DNA from: Spiroplasma ixodetis
GTDB taxonomy: Bacteria; Bacillota_I; Bacilli_A; Mycoplasmatales; VBWQ01
Assembly (NCBI RefSeq): GCF_027923845.1
Contig: NZ_AP026933.1
Coordinates: 372,001 to 436,000 of the forward strand
Length of the DNA stretch: 64,000 bases
Direction: 5' to 3'
The notes beneath the pieces are model-generated. The model was not told where the DNA came from and did not search any database. It worked only from the letters and a program-made list of their open reading frames with translations. A program made the translations under genes and the position numbers. The first letter of the stretch is position 1. The number at the start of each line of letters is the position of its first letter. Shown piece by piece: positions 54,651 to 64,000 of this stretch.

Positions 54651-55344
54651 ATGTCTGAAAAAGTAAAAAAAAGAAAATTATTACTGCCATTGTTGGTGGT
54701 ACTACTTTAGTTGGTGGAGCGACTGCTGGTATTTTGTATACTTCTGATATAGAAGCAAAAAACGAGGAAGAAAATGAAAAAGAAAAAAATAAAATCACAA
54801 TTTAATCCAAAGATTTTATTACCTAAACCACCAAATTCAAATAGACAATCAAATCGTTATAAATATACAATAGTACAACAACAAGATACAATTTACGTTG
54901 ATAGTAATGGAGAAGAGCAAACAACTAGTAAAATAGACTTATCAGATATAAAAACTACTGAAATCATTCAAATTGGATTTTATAAAAATGAGAAAGAAGA
55001 AATTCAAGTTGTCAGAATGCCAAAAACAATTCAAAAAGTACCAGATCAGTTATCATCAGAAATAACAAGTACAAAACAGATGTTTCAAAGTGCTTCATCA
55101 TTTAATCAAGATATTTCGGGTTGAGATGTTTCAAATGTAATAACTATGCATCATTCTATGTTTGCTGGTGCAATAACGTTTGATCAAAATTTATCACAAT
55201 GAAATGTTTCAAAAGTAATAATTCATGATAATTTTGCTATGGCTTTTCTCCCTTTATGTACTATTTTTAAATTTTATCACATAAATGCTGAGAAAAGCCT
55301 ATCTACGGACTTCTCCCCACATTTTTAAATCAAACATAGCATTA

Positions 55345-56207
55345 GAACCTGTTTAGAATCTTTTTAATAAAATTGAAATAAAGGACAGAACAACCATTTG
55401 TAAACTAGTATTTAGTTTTCTTTCACAATTTTTTCATAATCTTCTGCATTTTTCTAATCATGCAAAGCTTCGTTCTACAACTCATCTTTTTGGTAGTACT
55501 ACAAAAGAATGTAATTCATTACGTTTTACAACTTCAACATTTGCATTTATGATTGTTTTGATTGCAGAAGCAAATTTTTCACCAGTATAGCCAGCATCTA
55601 CTATTATTTTTTGAACTGTAGAAAGATTTTCTTTTTCACTTTTAATCATTATGATAGCACTATTACGATCTGTTTTTTCTGCTGTAGTTATGTAAATTGC
55701 ATGTGGTAAACCTTGCGTATCAACTGCAATATGACGTTTTATTCCTGAAATCTTTTTACCAGCATCATAACCTTTATTTTCAGTAGTATCTGTATTTTTA
55801 ACACTTTGCGAATCAATTATACAAAAACTAGTTTTTTCTTTTCGATGATTCTTAATACGAATCTTTTTAACTAATTTTTTTAAAATTAATTGCAATACAC
55901 TAGGTTCTTTATCATTGTTTTTACTTCAAATTTGGAAATAATAATATACAGTTTGTCATTTTGGAAAATTTTTTGGTAACATTCTTCATTGACAACCACT
56001 TTTTAATACATATAAAACTGCACAAAACACTTCATATAAATCTAAATTTCTTGGTTTTGTTTTCTTTTTGCTGTTTTCTAAAGTTGATTTTATGTTCTCA
56101 AATTGTTCTTTAGTAACATGACTTGGATAATTTTTATGCATATATACCTCTTATTTTAAAATATATAGTAATTTTACCTTATTTTCTAAAAGATTCTAAA
56201 CAGGTTC
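55345..56207 (-). mobile_element. IS5-family element, copy 8
   Basis: 863 bp with flanking TTA, inserted 100 bases inside the IS1595 tip. Confidence 0.94.
55353..56141 (-). CDS. IS5-family transposase (copy 8)
   Basis: Intact 262-residue transposase, as copy 5. Confidence 0.9.
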
Positions 56208-56912
56208 TTACAGTTTCAAAACTAGGTATCTTGTTGAATTTATATGCAGCTTCTTTAGCATATAAATGAACATGATGTTTTGCAACTTTGATATGTGTTT
56301 TAAATGTTCTTCTTATATGTTTTCAAACTGATTCAATTTGGTTGGTATTTACACCAATTTTTGAAACATAGCCATCTTGATGGTTAACTGTTTCATGCTT
56401 AGTGAAAACTGATTTAAAATCGCAATATCCTTTTCAAGAATCAGTATATACAAGACATTTTGAAGAAATGTGGTTTTTTGCAAACTGCAAAAGATTTTTA
56501 CTCTTTGCGTTTTTCAATACTTTCACAATTAAATTATTGGTTGTTTTTTGATAAATGCCAACAATCAAGGTTTTATTCACCAAGGATCTTCCTTGTTTTT
56601 TAAAACCCATATGTGAAAGATACATTTCATCAATTTGCACTGTACCTTCAACAATAAATTGAGGTTTTTGTTTTGCAATACGTGTTCTGATTTTATGAGT
56701 CATTCTTCAAGCAGTTTTCAAAGTCACTCCCAATTCTTTTGCAATATCTGTTGATGGAATTCCATGTTTGGTGTTTATTCATCTAAAGATAAGATAAAAT
56801 CAAGATGTTAAAGATGTTTGTGACCTTGAAAATATGGTGCCTGTGAGAATGCTAAATGTTTGATTACATTTTAAACATCTCATTCTTTTTAAATCAGAAG
56901 TATTCAAATTAA

Positions 56913-57853
56913 GGCTTTTCTCCCTTTATGTACTATTTTTAAATCTTATCACATAAATGCTGAGAAAAGCCTATCTACGAACTTCTCCCCACATTTTTAA
57001 ATAAAACATAGCATTACAGTTTCAAAACTAGGTATGTTATTGAATTTATATGCAGCTTCTTTTGCATATAAATGAATATAATGTTTTGCAACTTTGATAT
57101 GTGTTTTAAATGTTCTTCGTATATGTTTTCATACTGACTCAATTTGGTTGGTATTTACACCAGTTTTTGAAACATAGCCATCTTGATGGTTAACTGTTTC
57201 ATGCTTAGTGAAAACCGATTTCAAATCGCGATATCCTTTTCAAAAATCAGTATGTACAACACACTTTGAAGAAATGTGGTTTATTGCAAACTGCAAAAGA
57301 TTTTTACTGTTTGCGTTTTTCAATACTTTCACAATCAGATTGTTGGTTGTTTTTTCATAAATACCAACAATCAAGGTTTTATTCAACAAGGATCTTCCTT
57401 GTTTTTTAAACCCCATATGTGAAAGATACATTTCATCCATTTGCACTATGCCTTCAACAATGAATTGAGGTTTTTGTTTAGCAATGGCACTTCGGATTTT
57501 ATGACCCATTCTTCAAGCTGTTTTCAAGGTCACTCCCAATTCTTTTGCAACATCAGTTGATGGAATTCCATGTTTGGTGTTTATTCATCTAAAAATGAGA
57601 TAAAACCAAGATATTAAAGGTGTTTGTGACTTTGAAAATATAGTGCCCGTGAGAATACTGAATGTTTGATGACATTTCAAACATCTCATTCTTCTTAAAT
57701 TAGAAGTATTCAAATTAAAACTAGAACACCTACTACATTTGATTTGTTTCAAACTTGCTATATATGCAAGACATTGTTTTTCAGTTTGAAAAGTATTATT
57801 GAACTCATTCAATTTCATTGTTTCCTCCACAAGTACATGTGGGGAGAAGTTCG
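56913..57853 (-). mobile_element. IS1595-family element, subtype 2, copy d
   Basis: 941 bp, flanked by CAAATTAA, inserted in a subtype-1 IS1595, showing that the family does not exclude itself as a target. Confidence 0.93.
56997..57818 (-). CDS. IS1595-family transposase, subtype 2
   Basis: Intact 273-residue copy, with one DNA difference (ATAATG for ATGATG near 57079) from the others. Confidence 0.9.
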
Positions 57854-58117
57854 CAAATTAAAACTAAAACACCTAATACATTTGTTTTCTTTTAAATTTG
57901 CTATATATGCAAGACATTGCTGTTCAGTTTGAAAAGCATTGTTGAATTCATTCAGTTTCATTATTCCCTCCACAAGTACATGTGGGGAGAAGTCCGTTTG
58001 CTATTAATTCTCGAATTAGTAATAGCATTGATAAATTGCCAAATTTTAATTTTTAGATTTTATAATTTATGATGAAAATTTGAAAGAATTATTAGTAATT
58101 TTTAAGAAAACCAAAAA

Positions 58118-58146
58118 TTGCTTTATATTAGAAAGTAATGTATAAT
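58118..58146 (+). promoter_or_regulatory. Promoter of tmRNA
   Basis: TTGCTT, 17-base spacer, TATAAT, with the mature tmRNA 5' end 7 bases after the -10 box, so transcription probably starts at or next to the mature end. Confidence 0.7.
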
Positions 58147-58152
58147 ATTAAC

Positions 58153-58569
58153 GGGGATGTTCTGGTTTCGACAGGAGTGAACAACTAATTGTGGCAGTGG
58201 TTTGGTAGACCATAATACTACGAGGTTTCATAACCGGAAAACAAACTAAAACCGTAGTACCTAACTGATTCACAACAAAGTTAAACAACTTTGGATTTGG
58301 TTTAGGAAATCAAGCACTTTTACCTGCTTAATTACTTAAGAAGTAAATACTACCGTTGCTAATAGCAAGTTTATCAATATTAGTAACGTATCATAAGGAT
58401 AAACTAGAAAAAATGATGTTAATAAATTTTTTCGAATTTCCATTAACTAGCTATTCATAATTTCGTATAATTTATTATTAAATAGTGATTTTTCTAAATT
58501 ATACTAAACTGTAGATACAGTTAGTCAGTTAACTTTTGGACGCGGGTTCGATCCCCGCCATCTCCACCA
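58153..58569 (+). ncRNA. ssrA: Transfer-messenger RNA
   Basis: Rescues stalled ribosomes by adding a degradation tag. The 5' end GGGGATGTTCTGGTTTCGAC and 3' end GGTTCGATCCCCGCCATCTC with ACCA form the alanyl-tRNA-like half: GGGGATG pairs with CATCTCC (one G-U) and a T-loop GGTTCGATCCC is present. About 417 nt. The only long open frame after the first pseudoknot region reads GKQTKTVVPNW (TGA Trp), then FTTKLNNFGFGLGNQALLPA and TAA at 58329-58331, a candidate tag of ~31 residues. Confidence 0.93.
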
Positions 58570-58579
58570 TAAATTAAAT

Positions 58580-58598
58580 GCACAATTGTGCTTTTTTT
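58580..58598 (+). terminator. Terminator after tmRNA
   Basis: GCACAATTGTGC is a perfect palindrome followed by TTTTTTA. Confidence 0.8.
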
Positions 58599-58765
58599 AT
58601 TATTTAATTTAATAATTAATTATAAATAACTTTATAAGATTTTAATTAGTGAAATAAATAATAAAAAAATATTTAATATTTTATGAATAATATTGTAAAA
58701 CAAGTTGCAAATAGTAACTAGTCTTGGTAATATTGAAAAGTCTTTAAATTTTTTTAATTATATTT

Positions 58766-58841
58766 GGAGCCGTGGCCAAGTGGTTTAAGGCATAAGTCTG
58801 CAAAACTTTGATCGTCGGTTCGAATCCGATCGGCTCCTCCA
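58766..58841 (+). tRNA. tRNA-Cys (GCA)
   Basis: GGAGCCG/CGGCTCC acceptor, anticodon GCA in the loop of AGTCTGCAAAACTT, T-arm GGTTCGAATCC, encoded CCA. First gene of a nine-tRNA cluster. Confidence 0.95.
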
Positions 58842-58948
58842 AAATATTAATAATATTTGCAAATATACTTGTAAATATTACTTTTAATAAGTTATAATTT
58901 ATTAGGTTTAATGATTTAATGAGTTACTATAAATTTTAGTAATTAAAT

Positions 58949-59025
58949 GCGCCTGTAGATCAATTGGATAGATCGTTTGACTACGGATCAAAAGGTTGTG
59001 GGTTCAAGTCCTGCCAGGCGCACCA
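58949..59025 (+). tRNA. tRNA-Arg (ACG)
   Basis: Acceptor GCGCCTG/CAGGCGC, anticodon ACG in TTGACTACGGATCAA, T-arm GGTTCAAGTCC, CCA encoded. The A is normally deaminated to inosine to read CGN codons. Confidence 0.95.
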
Positions 59026-59026
59026 T

Positions 59027-59103
59027 CGGGATGTGGCTCAGCTTGGTAGAGCGCTCGGTTTGGGACCGAGAGGTCGCAGGTTCGAATCCTGTCTTCCCGA
59101 CCA
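59027..59103 (+). tRNA. tRNA-Pro (TGG)
   Basis: Acceptor CGGGATG/ CTTCCCG, anticodon TGG in CGGTTTGGGACCG, CCA encoded. One base after tRNA-Arg. Confidence 0.95.
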
Positions 59104-59116
59104 TTATTAAAAACAA

Positions 59117-59192
59117 GGGCCCTTAGCTCATTTGGTAGAGCGCCTGCCTTGCACGCAGGAGGTGGTCGGTTCGATCCCGATAGGGTCCACCA
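59117..59192 (+). tRNA. tRNA-Ala (TGC)
   Basis: Acceptor GGGCCCT/AGGGTCC with the G3-T70 pair that marks alanine tRNA, anticodon TGC in CTGCCTTGCACGCAG, CCA encoded. Confidence 0.95.
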
Positions 59193-59226
59193 TTTATATA
59201 TCGGTTTAAACATTTAAAGTAAAACT

Positions 59227-59303
59227 GGCGAGGTAGCTCAGTTGATTAGAGCGTTCGGTTCATACCCGAGAGGCCATGGGTTTGAGTCCCATCCCCGCTA
59301 CCA
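59227..59303 (+). tRNA. tRNA-Met (CAT), elongator
   Basis: Anticodon CAT in CGGTTCATACCCG. The GGCG start and paired 1-72 position separate it from the initiator at 59512; similar to the Bacillus elongator tRNA-Met. Confidence 0.88.
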
Positions 59304-59310
59304 TAGTCTA

Positions 59311-59387
59311 GGACCCTTAGCTTAGTTGGTTAAAGCTCCCGGCTCATAACCGGGCGAGCATTGGTTCGAATCCGATAGGGTCCACCA
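59311..59387 (+). tRNA. tRNA-Ile2 (CAT, lysidine-modified)
   Basis: Anticodon CAT in CCCGGCTCATAACCGGG with a GGACCCT/AGGGTCC acceptor. Its likeness to Bacillus tRNA-Ile2 suggests C34 is changed to lysidine by TilS so that it reads AUA, a very common codon here. The assignment against Met is by resemblance. Confidence 0.8.
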
Positions 59388-59400
59388 TACTTAAATACTC

Positions 59401-59490
59401 GGAGGCTTACCCAAGTCCGGTTGAAGGGAACAGTCTTGAAAACTGTCAGTGCGCAAGTGCTCGAGGGTTCGAATCCCTCAGCCTCCTCCA
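59401..59490 (+). tRNA. tRNA-Ser (TGA)
   Basis: 90 nt with a long variable arm (GTGCGCAAGTGC), anticodon TGA in CAGTCTTGAAAACTG, acceptor GGAGGCT/AGCCTCC, CCA encoded. Confidence 0.95.
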
Positions 59491-59511
59491 TTATTATTAA
59501 ATTTTATACAT

Positions 59512-59586
59512 CGCGGAGTGGGGAAGTGGTATCCCGTCGGGCTCATAATCCGAAGATCATTGGTTCAAATCCAGTCTCCGCAACCA
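59512..59586 (+). tRNA. Initiator tRNA-fMet (CAT)
   Basis: CGCGGAG/CTCCGCA leaves C1 and A72 unpaired, the hallmark of initiators; anticodon stem GTCGGGCTCATAATCCGA carries the run of G bases, with one C to T change on the other side giving a weaker third pair. CCA encoded. Confidence 0.9.
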
Positions 59587-59587
59587 C

Positions 59588-59663
59588 GGTCTTGTGGTAA
59601 AGTGGTTAATACGCCTCCCTGTCACGGAGGAGATCGCGGGTTCGATCCCCGTCAAGACCGCCA
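59588..59663 (+). tRNA. tRNA-Asp (GTC)
   Basis: Acceptor GGTCTTG/CAAGACC, anticodon GTC in CTCCCTGTCACGGAG, CCA encoded. One base after tRNA-fMet; last gene of the cluster. Confidence 0.95.
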
Positions 59664-59695
59664 TTTAGAAAATAAAACATAAGCAGTATTAATTT

Positions 59696-59728
59696 AGAGA
59701 GTAAGTAAAAGGTCTTACTCTTTTTTTA
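59696..59728 (+). terminator. Terminator of the tRNA cluster
   Basis: GAGAGTAAG pairs with CTTACTC over a short loop and is followed by TTTTTTT. Confidence 0.8.
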
Positions 59729-61623
59729 TTGTTGTAATTAATAATTATTTTAGGCTTTTCTCCCTTTATGTACTATTTTTAAATTTTATCACATAAATGC
59801 TGAGAAAAGCCTATCTACGGACTTCTCCCCACATTTTTAAATCAAACATAGCATTACAGTTTCAAAACTAGGTATCTTGTTGAATTTATATGCAGCTTCT
59901 TTAGCATATAAATGAACATGATGTTTTGCAACTTTGATATGTGTTTTAAATGTTCTTCTTATATGTTTTCAAACTGATTCAATTTGGTTGGTATTTACAC
60001 CAATTTTTGAAACATAGCCATCTTGATGGTTAACTGTTTCATGCTTAGTGAAAACTGATTTAAAATCGCAATATCCTTTTCAAGAATCAGTATATACAAG
60101 ACATTTTGAAGAAATGTGGTTTTTTGCAAACTGCAAAAGATTTTTACTCTTTGCGTTTTTCAATACTTTCACAATTAAATTATTGGTTGTTTTTTGATAA
60201 ATGCCAACAATCAAGGTTTTATTCACCAAGGATCTTCCTTGTTTTTTAAAACCCATATGTGAAAGATACATTTCATCAATTTGTACTGTACCTTCAACAA
60301 TAAATTGAGGTTTTTGTTTTGCAATACGTGTTCTGATTTTATGAGTTATTCTTCAAGCAGTTTTCAAAGTCACTCCCAATTCTTTTGCAATATCTGTTGA
60401 TGGAATTCCATGTTTGGTATTTATTCATCTAAAGATAAGATAAAATCAAGATGTTAAAGATGTTTGTGACCTTGAAAATATGGTGCCTGTGAGAATGCTA
60501 AATGTTTGATTACATTTTAAACATCTCATTCTTTTTAAATCAGAAGTATTCAAATGCAAAATTGTAAAGGTAAGTGCAACTAAATTATTTTTCTATTCAA
60601 ATATTCGATTGGTGAAAGATAATTTAGTATTTTTCTGGGTCTTTGGTTTAAAGACAATATAAATTTATGAACTTCATTTTTATTAGTTTTTGAAAAAATA
60701 AATTTTTTAGGAAATTTTTCTCTAATTAAACCATTAGTATTTTCATTAGTACCTCTTTGTCAAGGTGAATATGGATTTGCAAAATAAATTTTCACATCTA
60801 ACTTTTTTTCAAGTTGTTGTCAATTTGCAAATTCTTTACCACGATCAAAAGTAATAGTTTTAACAATATTTTTAGGAAGAATTGATAAATAATGAATGAT
60901 ATTTTTATTAATAACTTTAGTAGTTTTGTTTTTAACTAACATTGCTAAAGTAAATCGTGATACTCTTTCAACTAAAGTTATTAAACATGATTTACTTTTA
61001 CCTCTTGATGATACTATAGTATCTCCTTCTCAATGACCAAGAGTTATGCGATCATTAACATTATTATCTCGTTCTTTAATTGATTTACCATTAAATTTAC
61101 CACGATTTTCTTGAGATCTTCGTTTTTTACCTTTTCTTCTTAGAACCTGTTTAGAATCTTTTAGAAAATAAGGTAAAATTACTATATATTTTAAAATAAG
61201 AGGTATATATGCATAAAAATTATCCAAGTCATGTTACTAAAGAACAATTTGAGAACATAAAATCAGCTTTAGAAAACAGCAAAAAGAAAACAAAACCAAG
61301 AAATTTAGATTTATATGAAGTGTTTTGTGCAGTTTTATATGTATTAAAAAGTGGTTGTCAATGAAGAATGTTACCAAAAAATTTTCCAAAATGACAAACT
61401 GTATATTATTATTTCCAAATTTGAAGTAAAAACAATGATAAAGAACCTAGTGTATTGCAATTAATTTTAAAAAAAATTAGTTAAAAAGATTCGTATTAAG
61501 AATCATCGAAAAGAAAAAACTAGTTTTTGTATAATTGATTCGCAAAGTGTTAAAAATACAGATACTACTGAAAATAAAGGTTATGATGCTGGTAAAAAGA
61601 TTTCAGGAATAAAACGTCATATT

Positions 61624-62835
61624 GGAATGGCAACCCTTTTTAGGACTATTTTTTGGTAGACATTTGTTCATGATATTTAACGGGAGTTAGGTAGTTTAGA
61701 GTGCTGTGAATTCTTATGTTGTTATATCAATCTATGTAATCAAATAATTCTAATTTTAATTGGATTAATGATGTAAAATTTTTATCATTAATAAACTCTG
61801 TTTTGAAAGTTTTAAAAGTTGCTTCAGCAACAGCATTGTCATAAGGACATCCTTTTTTGCTTAAAGAACGGGTAATATTGAATGCTAATAAAAGTTTATC
61901 AATAGTTTTATTATTGAATTCATTACCGCGATCGCTATGAAATATTTGAATATCTTTTAAACAGCGATTTGAGTGCATAAATGCTTGATGTACTAATGAT
62001 GCATCTTTTTTAACTCCAACACTATGTCCAATAATTTCGCGGTTGTACAGGTCTACTAATAGGCAAATATAGTTTCATTTACCATTAACTTGAACATAAG
62101 TTAAATCACTGACAATAACTTCATTTTTAATTCTATTATTAAAGTCTCTATTAACAAGATTGGTAATTTGACTATCATTGACTTTATTATGATGATTTTT
62201 GAATGATAATTTAGTGTATTTTGATATTAAATTATGCTTATTCATAATTTTTTTAATTTTTCTGCGTGATAAATAAATTTCTTGGTTTGCTAGTATGACT
62301 TTTAATCTTCTAGTACCATAAACTTCTTTATTTTCTTTAAAAGCACTAATAACAGCTTCATCATAAATATTATTTTGAATTTTTTCTTTTTCTTTAAATT
62401 AAAATAATATGTTGATTTAGAGAGTTTTAAAAACGACACATTGTGCGAATTTTATATTTAACTTTATTTTTAGTAATAATTTCTATTTTCTGCCTATTAT
62501 TAGTGCTGCTTGCTTTAAAATATCATTTTCCATTCGTAACTGTTTTAATTCTTTATTTGCTTGAATTAATTGTTTTTCTAAATCTGAAAGATTATTTTTA
62601 ATTTTAAAACTACCTGAATTAGTAAATTGTTTAATTCATTTATAAGTAGCTGCTCTTGTAACATTATATTCTTTAGCAAGACAAGACACTGACTTACCAC
62701 TTTGATATAAAGCTACTATTTGCTTTTTAAATTCGTCGGTATATGAGTTAATATTGGTCATAATTATAGTTCCTTTCTTTTAACAAATTTGTTCACTTGT
62801 CTACGTAATTAGTGTCCAATAAAGTGTAACCCATC
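61624..62835 (-). mobile_element. IS3-family element (type E), 1212 bp, frameshifted
   Basis: Flanked by ATATT. OrfA (62761-62483) is intact. OrfB (toward 61646) has lost one T in a run near 62385, so only its C-terminal part with D and E motifs reads through. Compared with the 48 kb copy it also lacks the segment after MSTKK, probably a small deletion near the right tip. Confidence 0.9.
62483..62761 (-). CDS. IS3-family OrfA (type E)
   Basis: 92 residues, same as the copy at 48264. Confidence 0.85.
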
Positions 62836-63915
62836 CATATTGCAGTTGATACGCAAGGTTTACCACATGCAATTTACATAACTACAGCAGAAAAAACAGA
62901 TCGTAATAGTGCTATCATAATGATTAAAAGTGAAAAAGAAAATCTTTCTACAGTTCAAAAAATAATAGTAGATGCTGGCTATACTGGTGAAAAATTTGCT
63001 TCTGCAATCAAAACAATCATAAATGCAAATGTTGAATTTGTAAAACGTAATGAATTACATTCTTTTGTAGTACTACCAAAAAGATGAGTTGTAGAACGAA
63101 GCTTTGCATGATTAGAAAAATGCAGAAGATTATGAAAAAATTGTGAAAGAAAACTAAATACTAGTTTACAAATGGTTGTTCTGTCCTTTATTTCAATTTT
63201 ATTAAAAAGATTCTAAACAGGTTCTTAAATTTTTACTAGTAACTTTATCAAATAATCCAGAATAAATTCAATTGTAAATTGTTTTAAAGCTGATAGCTCA
63301 TTGTTTATGAAAATTTTTAATTCTGCCATAAATTTGTTCAGGTGATCAGCCCAATAATAGTTTTTGTTGTATATATTTGACTAAATCTTTATATTTAAAC
63401 TTATGAAAAATAATATGTGATTTTTTTCTATTTACAGCTTTATTTTGTGCAATTAATGAAAAATAATGATCATTATCTTTATTTCTATTAACTTCTCGAA
63501 TAATAGTACTAATACTTCGATTAAGATTTTTAGCTATTTCACTAATTTTAACTTTAAATTTCAATTGATTCTCAATATAAATTCTTTCATCTATCCCAAT
63601 ATGTTTATAACTCATATAAAAACTCCTTACTTTTTCTAAACTAAATTTAGCATTATGAAATTTTTATATGAGAATTTTTTGCAATTTTATTTACTTGCAC
63701 TTACAAGTATAATTCAGCATTCAGTTTCATTATTCCCTCCATAAGTACATGTGGGGAGAAGTCCGTTATTTTATTCATTATGGAAGAAAGTTTTTGATTG
63801 ATTAAGTAAATTAAAAATATTAAAATACACGTATAATTTAAATAATCAATATAATTTTATTTAAATTTAACTATTACTTTATAATAGTTTTTAATTTTTA
63901 AAAGGGAGCAAAAAT

Positions 63916-64000
63916 ATGCCAAACAATTTATTAAACTTTAATAACTCATCTTCAAGTATCATAAGTAGCAATAATGTTGAGACATTGATACCAGTGAATA
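63916..64000 (+). CDS. Start of an unidentified gene (partial)
   Basis: AAAGGGAG (63901-63908) precedes ATG. The 28 visible residues, MPNNLLNFNNSSSSIISSNN and VETLIPVN, are Asn/Ser-rich with no signal peptide. Too short to assign; the frame is open at the window edge. Confidence 0.6.
   Translation, partial: MPNNLLNFNNSSSSIISSNNVETLIPVN

Larger units (their letters stand above)
55241..57996 (-). mobile_element. IS1595-family element, subtype 1, with nested IS5 and subtype-2 IS1595
   Basis: Flanked by TTTGCTAT on both sides. The transposase (57961 to 55325) is split by IS5 copy 8 (TTA duplication) and by a subtype-2 IS1595 (CAAATTAA duplication). Removing both yields a normal ~940-bp element. 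Confidence 0.93.
54651..58056 (+). pseudogene. DUF285 membrane-anchored surface protein, frameshifted and split by IS1595
   Basis: ATG 54651 follows GAGAGG. The N-terminus MSEKVKK then, after one base shift, KIITAIVGGTTLVGGATAGI forms a membrane anchor; a second shift near 54770 returns to the frame of KSQFNPKILLPKPPNSNRQ. The body ends in DUF285 repeats, MFQSASSFNQDISGWDVSNV and FDQNLSQWNVSKVI. The IS1595 element enters at DNFA; without it and one TTTGCTAT the frame ends INSRISNSIDKLPNFNF at 58054-58056. Such BspA-like repeats are used as adhesins or variable surface antigens in mollicutes. Confidence 0.8.
61143..63224 (+). mobile_element. IS5-family element, copy 6 (8-A variant), interrupted by IS3
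   Basis: The only IS5 copy in plus orientation. It has the extra A at 61470-61477 shared with copies 3 and 4. IS3 copy E2 lies inside it at 61624-62835 with an ATATT duplication. The transposase start is at 61209. Confidence 0.92.
60556..63718 (-). mobile_element. IS30-family element, interrupted by IS5
   Basis: Both 30-bp tips are present. The transposase (63615 to 60580) is split by IS5 copy 6 with a TTA duplication. The host flanks CAAAT and ATTCA give no clear duplication. Confidence 0.9.
59753..63765 (-). mobile_element. IS1595-family element, subtype 1, carrying IS30, IS5 and IS3
   Basis: Flanked by TTATTTTA on both sides. Native tips are intact, but the transposase is split by an IS30 copy at 60556-63718, and about 115 bp of IS1595 sequence normally found at the split are missing. 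Substitutions (ATG to ATA at the MTHK position) also mark it as old. Confidence 0.9.

Noticed and set aside
59004-59682. Open frames across the tRNA genes on both strands
   Set aside because: They are antisense or overlapping readings of tRNA sequence; the cloverleaf genes explain every base.
28820-64000. CRISPR array
   Set aside because: The repeats present are IS tips and whole IS copies; no regularly spaced short repeats with unique spacers and no cas genes were seen.

Overview
The window is a stretch of a very AT-rich Mollicutes chromosome that reads TGA as tryptophan. TGA falls at conserved Trp positions in pyrG, glyA, uvrA, lgt, tyrS and in the WWDW motif of a Vat-type acetyltransferase. 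Gene content (rpoE-pyrG-fba, sugar PTS pieces, hprK-lgt-trxB-whiA, DUF285 surface proteins, heavy IS load) points to Spiroplasma, probably an IS-rich arthropod-associated lineage; the species cannot be fixed from sequence alone.

Layout. 1-6181: core genes argS (3' end), rpoE (frameshifted), pyrG, fba, a PPC/DUF296 protein, rpiB and glyA, converging on ftsK. 5911-13090: an ftsK gene broken into three pieces by IS elements. 13159-14828: PTS IIB and IIA genes, a Cys-rich micro-protein and a secreted protein. 15140-19266: uvrB, vat-like and ogt, the last interrupted by an IS. 19274-25427: IS elements around an APC permease remnant and a coiled-coil/tail-fibre-like gene. 25428-28298: uvrA. 28354-33901: accessory block with a coiled-coil protein split by an IS, a membrane protein, an SGNH esterase, and a Nudix domain followed by a ThsA-like SLOG domain. 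35099-44084: compact core block hprK, lgt, trxB, whiA, XRE regulator, tyrS and hypotheticals. 45265-46103: rpsD with a structured leader and a strong promoter. 46204-58056: DUF285 and beta-propeller surface genes buried under nested IS. 58153-59663: tmRNA and nine tRNA genes. 59753-63765: a nested IS stack. From 63916: the start of one more gene.

Mobile DNA covers roughly 28 kb, about 44% of the window. By my reading there are twelve IS1595-family copies in two subtypes, eight IS5-family copies, three large and one small IS256 copy or fragment, three IS30 copies or fragments, and three IS3-family copies of two types. Target-site duplications (8 bp for IS1595 and IS256, 3 bp TTA/TAA for IS5, about 5 bp for IS3) fix most element ends and let the nesting order be read directly. 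IS copies have been inserted into other IS copies up to four levels deep. Several IS copies have flanks that do not match, which indicates recombination between copies and chromosomal rearrangement.

Many single-copy non-IS genes carry single-base indels, often in A or T runs (rpoE, vat-like, ftsK, the 14 kb secreted protein, the coiled-coil genes, the Nudix-SLOG locus). Either the genome is decaying or the assembly has homopolymer errors; the sequence alone cannot tell these apart. The most intriguing locus is 32487-33661. There a Nudix domain runs, across one frame break, into a domain closely resembling the ligand-binding SLOG half of the Thoeris effector ThsA, but with Nudix in the place of SIR2. 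An IS1595 deletion derivative sits between its ribosome-binding site and its start codon.
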